Shown here piece by piece: positions 16,205 to 24,626 of a stretch of 64,000 nucleotides of DNA. The notes under the pieces were generated by a model, which was not told where the DNA came from, did not search any database, and saw nothing but the letters and a program-made list of their open reading frames with translations. The position numbers and the translations under genes are program-made. The stretch lies in assembly GCF_016522065.1 (NCBI RefSeq), contig NZ_JAEHFV010000003.1, positions 186,001-250,000 of the forward strand, written 5' to 3'. Numbering within the stretch: position 1 is the first letter of the stretch; each line of letters opens with the position of its first letter. Source of the DNA: Flavobacterium agrisoli. GTDB lineage: Bacteria; Bacteroidota; Bacteroidia; Flavobacteriales; Flavobacteriaceae.

Positions 16205-17640
16205 TTTTTAGTAGTAGGATTTTCAAAACCTTTGCGGGTCATAACGCCCCAATTTTGTTCTTTTTGATTAAAAAAATGCCAATAACCTTTAAGGGCAGCA
16301 AATAAACATAACGGATGATAAACTAAAGGTTCTATAATGGCTACACCAATTAATTTTATAAGTTCTGAAGCCGAAGCGTATGTTTTATATAAAATTTCAT
16401 CAATTGCAATAGATATGAATGTGATTAATAAATAGAACAAATATACGGTTAACGACATCCATAATAAATTTTCGATATTAAGTAAATTGAAAACGAGTGA
16501 AATTAGGATAACCAAAATGCCTGTAACTTCTAGAATTGGGACTAAAAATTCGAAAAAGAAAAAGTAAGGTAAAATTAAGAAACCCGTTTTCTCATAATGT
16601 GGATTAAAAAACATTTTTCGGTGTAAATAGAGCGTTTGAATTAACCCACGAGCCCAACGTACACGTTGTCGTATTAAAATGGTTTTTGTTGAAGGCACTT
16701 CGGTCCAACAAAGTGATTCTGGGATATAACGTATCAAAAACTTCTGATTGCTATCGTACATGTATTTACGCATTCGGGTAATTAATTCCATATCTTCGCC
16801 TAAAGATTTGTGCCAATAACCGCCTGATTTTACGGCAATTTCTTTATCAAACATCCCTAAGGCTCCCGACACTAATAGCAAACCGTTAATTTTACTCCAA
16901 GCCATTCTGCCAAATAAAAAGGCTCTGACATATTCCAATTCTTGAAAACGTGGCAACCATTCTTTTGGATAATGCACTTTTATCAAAAAACCATCTTTAA
17001 CTTCGCACGAGTTGGATATTCGAATACCAGCTCCCGTTGCAATAACACGTCGGTTGTGTTCCATAAAGGGTTTGGCCAGTTTTAAAATAGTGTCTTGTTT
17101 TAAAATACAATCTACATCGGTACATAAAAACAAGGGATATTTGGAGGAGTTTATGCCGGCATTTAAAGCATCGGCTTTACTCTTTCTGTTTTCCTTATCC
17201 ACTACTAAAAGTTTGGCGTAAATTGGATTTTTAGATTTGTAATGTCCCCTGACTTTAGCGGTTGGAATCTCTTCTCTATAATAAAAATTGACTTTAACCA
17301 AATCAAATTCGGTAATCAATTTACTAAGTGAATCATCGGTGCTGCCGTCATTTACGATGATGACTTCAAATTTGGGATAGGTTAATGATAAAAGTGAGTG
17401 TACATTATATACAATATTTAAGCCTTCGTTAAAGGCCGGTGCCACCACCGAAACCCCCATTAAATGATTGGATTTAAAAAGCGTTCGTTCTTCGAGGTAT
17501 TTTTGAAATCGAATGTGTTTTAGAATTGCCGCATACGAAAAAATAGCTAGCAAAAGATACACCAAGATATAAGTACTAGAAAAATACAGTATAAAAATTT
17601 CGTAGCCTTTAAAAATATAGCTAATAATTTGCTCCATCAT
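16201..17640 (-). CDS. Membrane glycosyltransferase family 2, processive synthase type
   Basis: 479 residues. One or two membrane helices at 18-40, then the GT-A domain with VVAPAFNEG (65-73), VNDGSTDDS (96-104), KADALN (155-160), DVD (175-177), ED base (GEDME, 281-285) and the processivity motif RQRVRW (324-329). Three or more helices follow at about 350-450. This D, DxD, ED, (Q/R)xxRW set is that of processive inner-membrane synthases such as BcsA, PgaC and HasA. It is coupled by 4-nt overlaps to both the upstream HEAT gene and the downstream YaiO-barrel gene. The polymer identity cannot be read; PilZ is absent, so c-di-GMP control via that domain is unlikely. Confidence 0.92.
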   Translation of the reverse strand: MMEQIISYIFKGYEIFILYFSSTYILVYLLLAIFSYAAILKHIRFQKYLEERTLFKSNHLMGVSVVAPAFNEGLNIVYNVHSLLSLTYPKFEVIIVNDGSTDDSLSKLITEFDLVKVNFYYREEIPTAKVRGHYKSKNPIYAKLLVVDKENRKSKADALNAGINSSKYPLFLCTDVDCILKQDTILKLAKPFMEHNRRVIATGAGIRISNSCEVKDGFLIKVHYPKEWLPRFQELEYVRAFLFGRMAWSKINGLLLVSGALGMFDKEIAVKSGGYWHKSLGEDMELITRMRKYMYDSNQKFLIRYIPESLCWTEVPSTKTILIRQRVRWARGLIQTLYLHRKMFFNPHYEKTGFLILPYFFFFEFLVPILEVTGILVILISLVFNLLNIENLLWMSLTVYLFYLLITFISIAIDEILYKTYASASELIKLIGVAIIEPLVYHPLCLFAALKGYWHFFNQKEQNWGVMTRKGFENPTTKK

Positions 17641-18701
17641 ACAATATAAATATCGGTTACGTGTTCTAAAATTTTTTTAGCATCAGGATTTAAGATACTC
17701 ACTTCGGTCATGGTTTCGGGACTTAAACTTTGTAAAGTGTCAACGGCCAATAATTTTAAAACCGAATTGGTTTCGTACAAAATAAGTTGTTTTAAAAAAG
17801 CAATGGTTTTTTCGGAGCCAATTTGTTTTAAGGCTCTAAGTATTTCTTTCCTATTTTTATCCGATTCATGCAAATAGAGTGAAATTAAAGGATTTTCGGA
17901 TTGGGGTATGAATAATTCTTTGCAGGCTAAAATGGCTTCGCTACGTACTATTTCTTCCTCCGAATGTAACAGCGTAACAATCATATCTTCCTGATTTTTA
18001 TAATTGTAGAATACCATTGTTTTGATTCCTAATCGAACCACCGATTTGTTAGGTGAGTACAACCATTCGTCAATATTGGTCGGAATTATTATTTTTTTCT
18101 CATGTAATAATTCCATCAATTTAATGATGTTTAATAGTGAAATTTCCCGAGGAATTGTGGCTAATTGCTCTACTTTTCCTTCCGATAAAGACAAATAACA
18201 AGCATAGGCATTGGATCGTATGATGTCATTTTTGTGTTTCAAATACGGTTTTACTACTTTTTTAGCAGGTTTATAATCAATGTGTTGTAATTGGTATAAT
18301 CCTTCTAGTTTTTGAAAAAAGCGAAAATTGGTTAGTAATTTTATCGAAAATAAATGCAAGTCGAGTTTTTTATAGAGCTCAATTACTATTAAACTAGCAT
18401 CTCCTTTTAAATTTTCTTTAAACCAAATCATTTCGTTGATTAGCATTTTTTTGCACCAATTTTTATGAAACGGAATTTGATTTTTAAGCAAAACTATTTG
18501 CTCGTTGACTTTAATTTCGTTTTTAGAAATAAAAATTAAAGAAGTTAAAAACGAATGGATACGCTCCGTTACGTGTTGCTTTTTTTTGTTATGAAAACTA
18601 AAAAGATACCGTTTAAAAGCAATAAATGCCATAAGCAAAACCAACCCAAAAACTAAAATAGGTAAAAAATAGTGCTTAATATAAAAAAGAAATGGAGGCA
18701 T
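17637..18701 (-). CDS. Membrane-anchored HEAT-repeat protein
   Basis: 354 residues from ATG 18701 (MPPFLFYIKHYFLPILVF), which puts the membrane helix at the N-terminus. An in-frame ATG at 18752 would add 17 residues and would place the near-consensus -7 box (18722-18729) inside the gene. After the helix (PILVFGLVLLMAFIAFKRY) the protein is all-alpha, with HEAT-type repeats best seen at residues about 220-340 (SNAYACYLSLSEGK, VRLGIKTMVFYNYK, VRSEAILACKELF, AVDTLQSL). Such a scaffold should bind protein partners on the cytoplasmic face. It is the first gene of the five-gene locus, overlapping the GT2 start by 4 nt, so it may regulate or assemble the synthase. Confidence 0.8.
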   Translation of the reverse strand: MPPFLFYIKHYFLPILVFGLVLLMAFIAFKRYLFSFHNKKKQHVTERIHSFLTSLIFISKNEIKVNEQIVLLKNQIPFHKNWCKKMLINEMIWFKENLKGDASLIVIELYKKLDLHLFSIKLLTNFRFFQKLEGLYQLQHIDYKPAKKVVKPYLKHKNDIIRSNAYACYLSLSEGKVEQLATIPREISLLNIIKLMELLHEKKIIIPTNIDEWLYSPNKSVVRLGIKTMVFYNYKNQEDMIVTLLHSEEEIVRSEAILACKELFIPQSENPLISLYLHESDKNRKEILRALKQIGSEKTIAFLKQLILYETNSVLKLLAVDTLQSLSPETMTEVSILNPDAKKILEHVTDIYIV

Positions 18702-18721
18702 TTGGAAAGACTTTTTCAACC

Positions 18722-18729
18722 TAAATATA
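18722..18729 (-). promoter_or_regulatory. Candidate -7 box of the exopolysaccharide-type operon
   Basis: Minus strand TATATTTA (7 of 8 against TAnnTTTG counting the fixed positions loosely: last G is A), 21 nt before the ATG at 18701. No -33 TTTG at the standard distance. Weak. Confidence 0.3.
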
Positions 18730-18818
18730 ACAAAATAAAGTTGTAAAATCACCCCGTTTTGTTTAAAAGGCTATTTAAGTTTGAGATTAAAAGAGCAAAT
18801 TCCTTGATTATGTTATAT

Positions 18819-19583
18819 TTAAAGTCCTTCAAAAACGCCCAATCCAAATAAAGCAAAATCGTATTTAACAGGATCGTTTGGGTCTAGTTTTCTAAGCGCA
18901 TTGTCCAGTTCGGCTAGAGCTTTAGCGTCATTTTGTTTCCTATGTAAAAGCCCCAGTTTGCGTGATACATTTCCAGAATGTACATCTAAAGGGCAAGAAA
19001 GTTTTGATGGTGCAATAGTTTTCCAAATACCTAAATCAACCCCCATATTATCTTGTCGACACATCCACCTTAGGTACATGTTAATCCTTTTTGCTGCGGA
19101 GTTATTCATTGGGTCTGAAATGTGTTTTTGAGTTCGGGGTAAATGGTCTATTTCGAAAAATATTTTTTTAAATTCCGAGATGCTTTTTTGTGTTGAATTG
19201 GCTTCTAAATTTTTAGCAAAAACGGCTTCTAAACCGTTGTGGTTTTTGTAAATATGCTGCAATCCTTTGATAAAACCAATCAAATCTTGACCATTAAATG
19301 TTCGGTGGACAAAAGAAGCTAAACCTTCCAAATGATTTTCGGAATGCGACATTACAAAGTCATAAGGCGAATTTCCCATAAATTCCATCATTTTATGCGA
19401 ATTCTTAATAATCATTTTTCGGTTGCCCCAAGCTATCGTTGCACTCAAAAAACCAGCAATTTCAATGTCTTCCTTTTGTGAAAACAAATGTGGAATTTGT
19501 ACGGGGTCACTTTCTATGAAATCTAGTGTATTGTATTGCAGTACTTTTGCATCAAGAAAATCTTGAAGTTCGGATGGATTCAT
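18819..19583 (-). CDS. TIGR02757 family protein of unknown function
   Basis: 254 residues. The sequence matches the TIGR02757 family: DPVQIPHLFSQKEDIEIAG followed by a segment ending GNRKMII, later DVHSGNVSRKLGLL and a C-terminal KYDFALFGLGVFE. Proteins of this family are found across Bacteroidota and some other phyla and have an all-alpha, helix-hairpin-helix-like look, but no characterised activity that I know of. It is cytoplasmic, with no signal or membrane segment. The lolD-type gene lies 61 nt upstream on the same strand, so they may share a transcript. Confidence 0.88.
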   Translation of the reverse strand: MNPSELQDFLDAKVLQYNTLDFIESDPVQIPHLFSQKEDIEIAGFLSATIAWGNRKMIIKNSHKMMEFMGNSPYDFVMSHSENHLEGLASFVHRTFNGQDLIGFIKGLQHIYKNHNGLEAVFAKNLEANSTQKSISEFKKIFFEIDHLPRTQKHISDPMNNSAAKRINMYLRWMCRQDNMGVDLGIWKTIAPSKLSCPLDVHSGNVSRKLGLLHRKQNDAKALAELDNALRKLDPNDPVKYDFALFGLGVFEGL

Positions 19584-19644
19584 ATAAGATTTAGGTGAAT
19601 GAAACGGAATTATTTGTTTACGAAAAACTAAAACGTCAGTTTTT

Positions 19645-20310
19645 TTATGGATTACTAATTTGTCCGTCTACCATTATTAATTTTCGGTCGGCCATATTGG
19701 CTAATTCTTCATTATGGGTTACAATCACAAAAGTTTGACCAAATTCATCTCGCAATTTAAAAAACAATTGGTGTAGATTTTCGGCCGAAGCGGTGTCTAA
19801 ATTTCCCGAAGGCTCATCGGCAAAAATAACATCGGGTTTGTTAATTAAAGCGCGGGCTACTGCCACTCGTTGTTGTTCTCCTCCCGAAAGTTCGCTTGGT
19901 TTGTGATGAATTCGGTGCGATAAACCCAAGTAGGAGAGGAGTTTTTTAGCCTCGACTTCGGTCTCCGTATTTTTTTTTCCCGCAATATAAGCCGGAATAC
20001 AAACATTTTCAAGAGCTGTGAATTCGGGTAAAAGTTGATGGAACTGAAATATGAATCCTAAATTTAAATTTCGAAACTTAGATAATTCTTTATCATTTAG
20101 TTTTAATATGTTTTCTTGATTGATAATCAACGAAGTGTTTTCGCTTTTTGAAGGTTTGTCTAAGGTGCCTAAAATTTGCAAAAGTGTTGTTTTACCGGCT
20201 CCCGAAGCACCTACAATTGATACAATTTCTCCTTTTTTAATATGTAAATCAACTCCTTTTAAAACTTCTAACTGGTCGTAAAATTTGCGAATGTTTTTTG
20301 CTTGTATCAT
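19645..20310 (-). CDS. lolD: ABC transporter ATP-binding protein, LolD/MacB type
   Basis: 221 residues with Walker A GASGAGKT (34-41), Q-loop in [19 protein letters not shown], signature LSGGEQQR, Walker [13 protein letters not shown] and the H-loop in VIVTHNEE. The QFHxLLPEF(T)ALEN segment and overall size are characteristic of the LolD/FtsE/MacB clade. LolD powers release of lipoproteins from the inner membrane for LolA. No lolC/E permease gene is adjacent, which is common in Bacteroidota, so the symbol rests on similarity alone. The start ATG at 20310 follows a TTTCTTTG near-consensus -7 box. Confidence 0.85.
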   Translation of the reverse strand: MIQAKNIRKFYDQLEVLKGVDLHIKKGEIVSIVGASGAGKTTLLQILGTLDKPSKSENTSLIINQENILKLNDKELSKFRNLNLGFIFQFHQLLPEFTALENVCIPAYIAGKKNTETEVEAKKLLSYLGLSHRIHHKPSELSGGEQQRVAVARALINKPDVIFADEPSGNLDTASAENLHQLFFKLRDEFGQTFVIVTHNEELANMADRKLIMVDGQISNP

Positions 20311-20396
20311 TTGGTAAAACTGTTTTTACAAAGAAACAAAAGTTTAATGCGATTTTAAAACGGCTTTGGCATAAATTTAGCTTTAACTGGGTTTTG

Positions 20397-20425
20397 TTGA
20401 AATAATTACAAAATGACTATCTTTA
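20397..20425 (+). promoter_or_regulatory. Bacteroidota promoter for the 97-residue membrane protein
   Basis: TTG (20397-20399), 18-nt spacer, TATCTTTA (20418-20425; one mismatch to TAnnTTTG), 16 nt before the ATG at 20442. Confidence 0.5.
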
Positions 20426-20441
20426 AATAAATTAGGAAACA

Positions 20442-20735
20442 ATGAATGAAATACAATCAGATGTATCGTTTAGAAAAGAAAAAAGAAACAAATTATGGTT
20501 GGGTTTATTGTTTGACTTGATCGGGATGTTGTCTTTTTCGGTTTTTGGTTTGGGTGAGTTTACCGATATTATTTGGGCACCTCTAGCCGGTTTTTTGATG
20601 AACCGAATGTATAAAGGAAGAGTAGGTAAAATTGCAGGTATCTTGACTTTTTTAGAAGAAATAATTCCATTTACCGATGTCATTCCGTCTTTTACTTTAA
20701 CTTGGTTTTATACCTATTATTTTAGTAAAGTGTAA
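20442..20735 (+). CDS. Small conserved membrane protein
   Basis: 97 residues. A charged N-terminus (NEIQSDVSFRKEKRNK) leads to two or three hydrophobic segments (LWLGLLFDLIGMLSFSVFGLG, IIWAPLAGFLMNRMY, and LTWFYTYYF). The pattern DLIGMLSF plus EEIIPFTDVIPSFTLTW is one I recall in small Bacteroidota membrane proteins without known role. It is monocistronic, with its own promoter and terminator. An antisense frame over the same bases (20432-20683) is rejected as a shadow. Confidence 0.78.
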   Translation: MNEIQSDVSFRKEKRNKLWLGLLFDLIGMLSFSVFGLGEFTDIIWAPLAGFLMNRMYKGRVGKIAGILTFLEEIIPFTDVIPSFTLTWFYTYYFSKV

Positions 20736-20766
20736 AAAAAAGGCAACTGTTTAAGTTGCCTTTTTT
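20734..20766. terminator. Bidirectional intrinsic terminator
   Basis: A stem AAGGCAACT/AGTTGCCTT extended by A- and T-runs (20734-20747 with 20754-20766), loop about 6 nt. It overlaps the last base of the 97-residue gene and serves the convergent polysaccharide-lyase gene. Confidence 0.85.
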
Positions 20767-20791
20767 GTAAAATATAATGTTGCAACTCCAA

Positions 20792-23566
20792 TTAACGGAC
20801 TATTATTTTTTGAGTTTGAATTACTTTTTTAGAGCTGTTGTCTGTTAATTTTACAACGAAAATTCCTTTTGAATGCAAACTGATATTCTCGGTGGTTTGA
20901 TTTTCAATTTTTCTCTTCAAAATAGTTTTTCCGGTCAAATCAATAATGCTTAATTCGGCATTTTGAATTGGATTTTTAAACGAAATGGTAAAATTACCGT
21001 AATTGGGTACCGGCCATAAAGTATAAGATGCTGAATTGGCTTCTGGTTTTTCAACGGATAACGAAGCTACATAGCCACTAAGAATGTTCACTTTTCTTGT
21101 CATAGTCGCTCCTTCGGCATCGGTTACGGTAAATTCAAACGAACCTAAACCAGTGGTATTTGGAGTAAAATCAACCTGGTTGGATTCTAATTTGGTGCTT
21201 CCATTAACTGTATTAGAAAGGGTATAAACAGGATTGTTGGTAAATCCTCTTGAAAGTTTCTGTATATCAATTGTGATTTTTTCTCCGTTTTCCGAATTGT
21301 AGTGTGGTAAAGACATCCACTGTAAATACAGATCTAAATTGGTATATCCGTCATTGTCGTTGTCTGCATTCGAATCTGAAAAATCGCCAATAGCCGAATT
21401 AGTATTGGTTCCTATGATGCTTTCCCACCAATTTGGAAGTCCGTCTTGGTCGGTATCCCAATTGGCATCACGAGAAATAACGGGATAAATTTCAAATCCA
21501 CCAACATCTGATTCGTTATCAGGAAATCCAGGTTTTCCGGTTTTGCTACCCGAATACGTATACGTTCCGTTTAACGTTTCGGTAATAATTCGCTGGTCGT
21601 GATCGTCAAACTCAGGTTGCGTACAACCTACATCTGAAAGGACAATTTTATAAGCCGTTTTGGCTGATTGAGTTGAAACATACGATGGGAAAAACGGGCT
21701 GTCTACAAAGTTGTCATAGGTATTAGTTGCTCCATTTTTATAGGTTGCTCTTCTCCCAATAGCTTGGTTGCTTTCGTCAAAATATCCAGGCATTACATTT
21801 CCTTTAAAATAACATTTCTGAGTGCCTGTTCCGACATTTTCGTTGTCGGCACTAAATGCAACAAATATTTTAGACCCTGCTCCCGGTTTGTAGTAATTGT
21901 TTACAAAATTGACTTCTTTTGTTCCTCCATCTGTGGTACGACTTCCCCAGTTATACACCACATTGTTGGTAATGTCCATTCGTCCAGTATAAGCGCCACT
22001 GCCATCAAGACCTCCTCCTAAACTCCAATTGCGGCCATAACAATGTGCAAGTAAATTATGGTGAAAACTACCAATATCGCCACCAATTGTTGCGGCATAA
22101 CCGTGCTCAGTTCCATCAGGATAATTTTGATGCCCCGCAGCATTTAGCGCTTCGGATATTAATGTTTTTTGTAAAGTAATGTTTTTTCCTGAACGCGAAC
22201 TAAAGGCTTCGTCAATTGTCCAGCTAATCGAACAATGATCTATTATACTATTATCAGCACCTGTTAATCCCATTCCGTCAAAAGTAGGACCTCCGCCAAT
22301 TCTAACACGTAAATTTTGTACTATAGCATCGTTTCCTGTAATGCCAAAAGGAGCCGATTTGATGGTAATTCCTTTTCCAGGTGCAGTTTGACCCGCTATT
22401 GTAACATAAGGTTGACTCAATACCAACCGCGACTGCAATGGTATGATTCCCGATACATTAAAAACAATGGTTCTTGGGCCAATATCATTCGTAACAGCCT
22501 CTCTCAAACTGCCAGGGCCGCTATCGTTTAAATTGGTAACGGTAACTATTTTTCCACCTCTACCGCCACGCGCAAAACGGCCGTAACCTTCCGCTCCTGG
22601 AAAAGCCAATTGTGCGGGTCTAAATCGCCAAGTATTTCCTTTTTCGATGATGCCATTAGCTAAAACTTCGTCAATTCTCCAATAATAGGTTGCTCCAGTA
22701 TATAAAGCAGTCACGTTAAAATTGGCTGTTGCTAAATTTTGATTTCCTTTAAATTCAGAAGAGCTGGTAGTGGCTTGCTCTACAGCAGAAAGACTCGTTC
22801 CAAAATAGACATTGTGGGATACTGCCTTTGTTGCAGCCGTCCATTGTAAATTAATAGAACCAGAATTTAGTTCGACATGTTCGTTATTATGTGATGGAAT
22901 AGGATTTACAGCCTGATTGAAAATATTAGGTGTATTTAATTCGATACCGTTTAGCATGAAGTTTTTAATAGTTTCAGTACCGGATGTTTCGGCGGCAAAT
23001 AAAATGATGACATCTGTTCCTTCGGTAGCCTCAAATTTTAAATAGGCATTTGCAGCATCCGCAGTTTTTAATGCTCTTACAGTCGGAGCCAAATTATCGA
23101 TAACTAGATTACTATTCACGTAGATGTCAATTGGGCTAAATGTATTGTTAGTTGGGCTATCAACTGCATTAAAAAAGGCCATTAAGGAATGTGTTCCTGT
23201 TGCCAAACCGCTTATTTTTAATTGAATTTGAGCGCCTTGATTGGCTGTGCCATCTTTAACGGTTACGCCATCGGATATGAGTCGCGCATATGAAGGCGAT
23301 TGAATACCGGTTTTGTACCAATTTGTACCCAATACATCGCCTTTATCGCCAGCTTTGCTGAGGGTAAAGGTTACACCATTTATTGTTTTAGTTGCCGTAG
23401 TGACAGAGACAATTACCCATGGCGTGTATTCGGGTTCATTGACTTCAGCCGCTTGTCTACCTGATTGATCAAAGTCGATCTTTACAATTGGATTTTGTGC
23501 TAACAGTGGCATGCACCACCAACTCAGTACCCCGAAGAGTACTTTTTTTGAAAATTGAATTAGCAT
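20792..23566 (-). CDS. T9SS-secreted pectate-lyase-like multidomain protein
   Basis: 924 residues. Signal peptide to about residue 24; a carbohydrate-binding-like beta sandwich (about 27-210); a fibronectin-III-like module (about 215-315); a right-handed parallel beta helix of the pectate lyase superfamily (about 320-690), beginning FPGAEGYGRFARGGRGG and followed by DSGPGSLREAV; a calcium-loop segment (DTDQDGLPNWWE, DNDNDGYTN); an Ig-like module; and a type IX secretion sorting domain at the C-terminus (WPVPNYGNFTISF to IIVR). It should be exported by SprA-dependent T9SS and act on plant or algal pectin-like polymer. It stands alone, without SusC/SusD genes nearby. Confidence 0.9.
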   Translation of the reverse strand: MLIQFSKKVLFGVLSWWCMPLLAQNPIVKIDFDQSGRQAAEVNEPEYTPWVIVSVTTATKTINGVTFTLSKAGDKGDVLGTNWYKTGIQSPSYARLISDGVTVKDGTANQGAQIQLKISGLATGTHSLMAFFNAVDSPTNNTFSPIDIYVNSNLVIDNLAPTVRALKTADAANAYLKFEATEGTDVIILFAAETSGTETIKNFMLNGIELNTPNIFNQAVNPIPSHNNEHVELNSGSINLQWTAATKAVSHNVYFGTSLSAVEQATTSSSEFKGNQNLATANFNVTALYTGATYYWRIDEVLANGIIEKGNTWRFRPAQLAFPGAEGYGRFARGGRGGKIVTVTNLNDSGPGSLREAVTNDIGPRTIVFNVSGIIPLQSRLVLSQPYVTIAGQTAPGKGITIKSAPFGITGNDAIVQNLRVRIGGGPTFDGMGLTGADNSIIDHCSISWTIDEAFSSRSGKNITLQKTLISEALNAAGHQNYPDGTEHGYAATIGGDIGSFHHNLLAHCYGRNWSLGGGLDGSGAYTGRMDITNNVVYNWGSRTTDGGTKEVNFVNNYYKPGAGSKIFVAFSADNENVGTGTQKCYFKGNVMPGYFDESNQAIGRRATYKNGATNTYDNFVDSPFFPSYVSTQSAKTAYKIVLSDVGCTQPEFDDHDQRIITETLNGTYTYSGSKTGKPGFPDNESDVGGFEIYPVISRDANWDTDQDGLPNWWESIIGTNTNSAIGDFSDSNADNDNDGYTNLDLYLQWMSLPHYNSENGEKITIDIQKLSRGFTNNPVYTLSNTVNGSTKLESNQVDFTPNTTGLGSFEFTVTDAEGATMTRKVNILSGYVASLSVEKPEANSASYTLWPVPNYGNFTISFKNPIQNAELSIIDLTGKTILKRKIENQTTENISLHSKGIFVVKLTDNSSKKVIQTQKIIVR

Positions 23567-23644
23567 TGTATTGTGGTTAAGGTTAGTAAGTTAACAGTAA
23601 AATTGTGCAATACTAAAAACAATAGTATCCTGCAGTATCCTGTG

Positions 23645-23669
23645 CTGTTCTGAATGTCATACAGAACAG
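23645..23669. promoter_or_regulatory. Perfect inverted repeat upstream of the lyase gene (possible operator)
   Basis: CTGTTCTG (23645-23652) and CAGAACAG (23662-23669) form a perfect 8-bp inverted repeat with 9-nt spacer, about 80-100 nt upstream of the lyase start. A second small dyad TTCTTA-AA-TAAGAA (23670-23683) adjoins it, and AGGATACT occurs twice nearby on the minus strand (direct repeats around 23618-23640). No T-run follows, so a terminator is unlikely. Confidence 0.4.
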
Positions 23670-23781
23670 TTCTTAAATAAGAAGCTGGTAATTCTGAATT
23701 GGTTTTTCGGAATGGGAGAGGATTGAAAAGAAAGAGGAATTACAACTAATGAAGGAATAGTTAAAAAAGGCAGTTGTTTTC

Positions 23782-24084
23782 TTATCTTTTAAAAAGGAAA
23801 CCAAATCCCATTGCTTTTAGCATTTTTTTTTCGAAAGCCCAAAAAAAAGTAAACTGGCCAAAAAGAGTACCAATAGCTACTAGTAAAACTTGATAAATGG
23901 GAAAAATAAGGAGTAAGCGAAGCGGTGTAAACCAAAAGCCCACATTTTCTTTGCTAATACCCAGCCAAACACAAAATGGTTTAGATAACCAAGCTGAGGC
24001 CGATCCGGTAAGGGCAAAAACTATAAATATGATGGTTAGTTGTAGGTTTGAAGTTACGCCCCAACGTTCTTTTAATCGCTTCAT
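23782..24084 (-). CDS. Small membrane protein, DUF6787-like
   Basis: 100 residues with two to three hydrophobic helices (LTIIFIVFALTGSASAWLS; LRLLLIFPIYQVLLVAIGTLFGQF) and a conserved-looking N-terminus MKRLKERWGVTSN. This pattern, RWGV-x-SN-followed by IVFALTGS, is familiar from short Bacteroidota membrane proteins (I believe DUF6787). No enzymatic motif is visible. It begins 33 nt after the lipoprotein gene at 24118-24546 and is probably cotranscribed with it. Function unknown. Confidence 0.75.
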   Translation of the reverse strand: MKRLKERWGVTSNLQLTIIFIVFALTGSASAWLSKPFCVWLGISKENVGFWFTPLRLLLIFPIYQVLLVAIGTLFGQFTFFWAFEKKMLKAMGFGFLFKR

Positions 24085-24117
24085 TTTTATTTGTAATGAT
24101 TACAAATATAAGAACAA

Positions 24118-24546
24118 TTACCGCAAAGGCACGTTGCCGGCTAACTTTTGTTTGTACGTATTTTGAAAATAAACCATGTAGTTGTAAATCAAGTAATTTA
24201 CTTCATACCCATAATTAATATTAGGGTTGTAATTAATGCTTAATTCGTATAAATTAGGGTCATATCGCTGCGGTTGTAAAACCCGATTATTCCATTCTAA
24301 AACGTAAAGTTGGTTTTTGGTTTCTAAATAAGGTTGCGAATAATATCCTCTCGGATACGCTCTCGAAGCCAACCAAGTGGCAAAACCATTATCAATGATA
24401 ATTACTTCGTATTCTAAAGAGTCATTTGCTATCCGAATGGTATCGTTTACAGCTTTTGTCTGGGTAGTTAAAGTGATGTTTTTTTGTGAAGTAGCACATC
24501 CTATAATGAAAATCAATACGATTATAATGAAGCCGATTTTTTTCAT
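24118..24546 (-). CDS. Lipoprotein of unknown function, DUF6146-like
   Basis: 142 residues with a lipoprotein signal ending IFIIGCATS (Cys about 17). The mature part is rich in tyrosine and asparagine (ASRAYPRGYYSQPYLETKN; NPNINYGYEVNYLIYNYMV), a feature I associate with a Bacteroidota family annotated DUF6146. It is probably an outer-membrane or periplasmic lipoprotein. The gene is paired with the downstream DUF6787-like membrane protein, an arrangement that suggests a shared role. No motif points to an activity. Confidence 0.75.
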   Translation of the reverse strand: MKKIGFIIIVLIFIIGCATSQKNITLTTQTKAVNDTIRIANDSLEYEVIIIDNGFATWLASRAYPRGYYSQPYLETKNQLYVLEWNNRVLQPQRYDPNLYELSINYNPNINYGYEVNYLIYNYMVYFQNTYKQKLAGNVPLR

Positions 24547-24581
24547 AAAATAAGAGTTTGCTTTTTCATCATAAAATATAC

Positions 24582-24617
24582 AACGAGTCGTTTATAAAAA
24601 ATTACAACCGACTCGTT
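24582..24617. terminator. Inverted repeat, possible weak terminator
   Basis: AACGAGTCG (24582-24590) pairs with CGACTCGTT (24609-24617), 9 bp perfect with an 18-nt A/T loop. It lies just after the DUF937 gene stop on the minus strand. The T-run is on the plus side only, so as a leftward terminator it is atypical. Confidence 0.45.
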
Positions 24618-24626
24618 TTTAAAGAT

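Noticed and set aside
18702..18752. Extended start for the HEAT-repeat gene
   Set aside because: The ATG at 18701 places the membrane helix correctly; the extension overlies the candidate -7 box.
20432..20683. Minus-strand frame opposite the 97-residue membrane protein
   Set aside because: The plus-strand frame has a promoter, terminator and membrane topology; the antisense frame has none.
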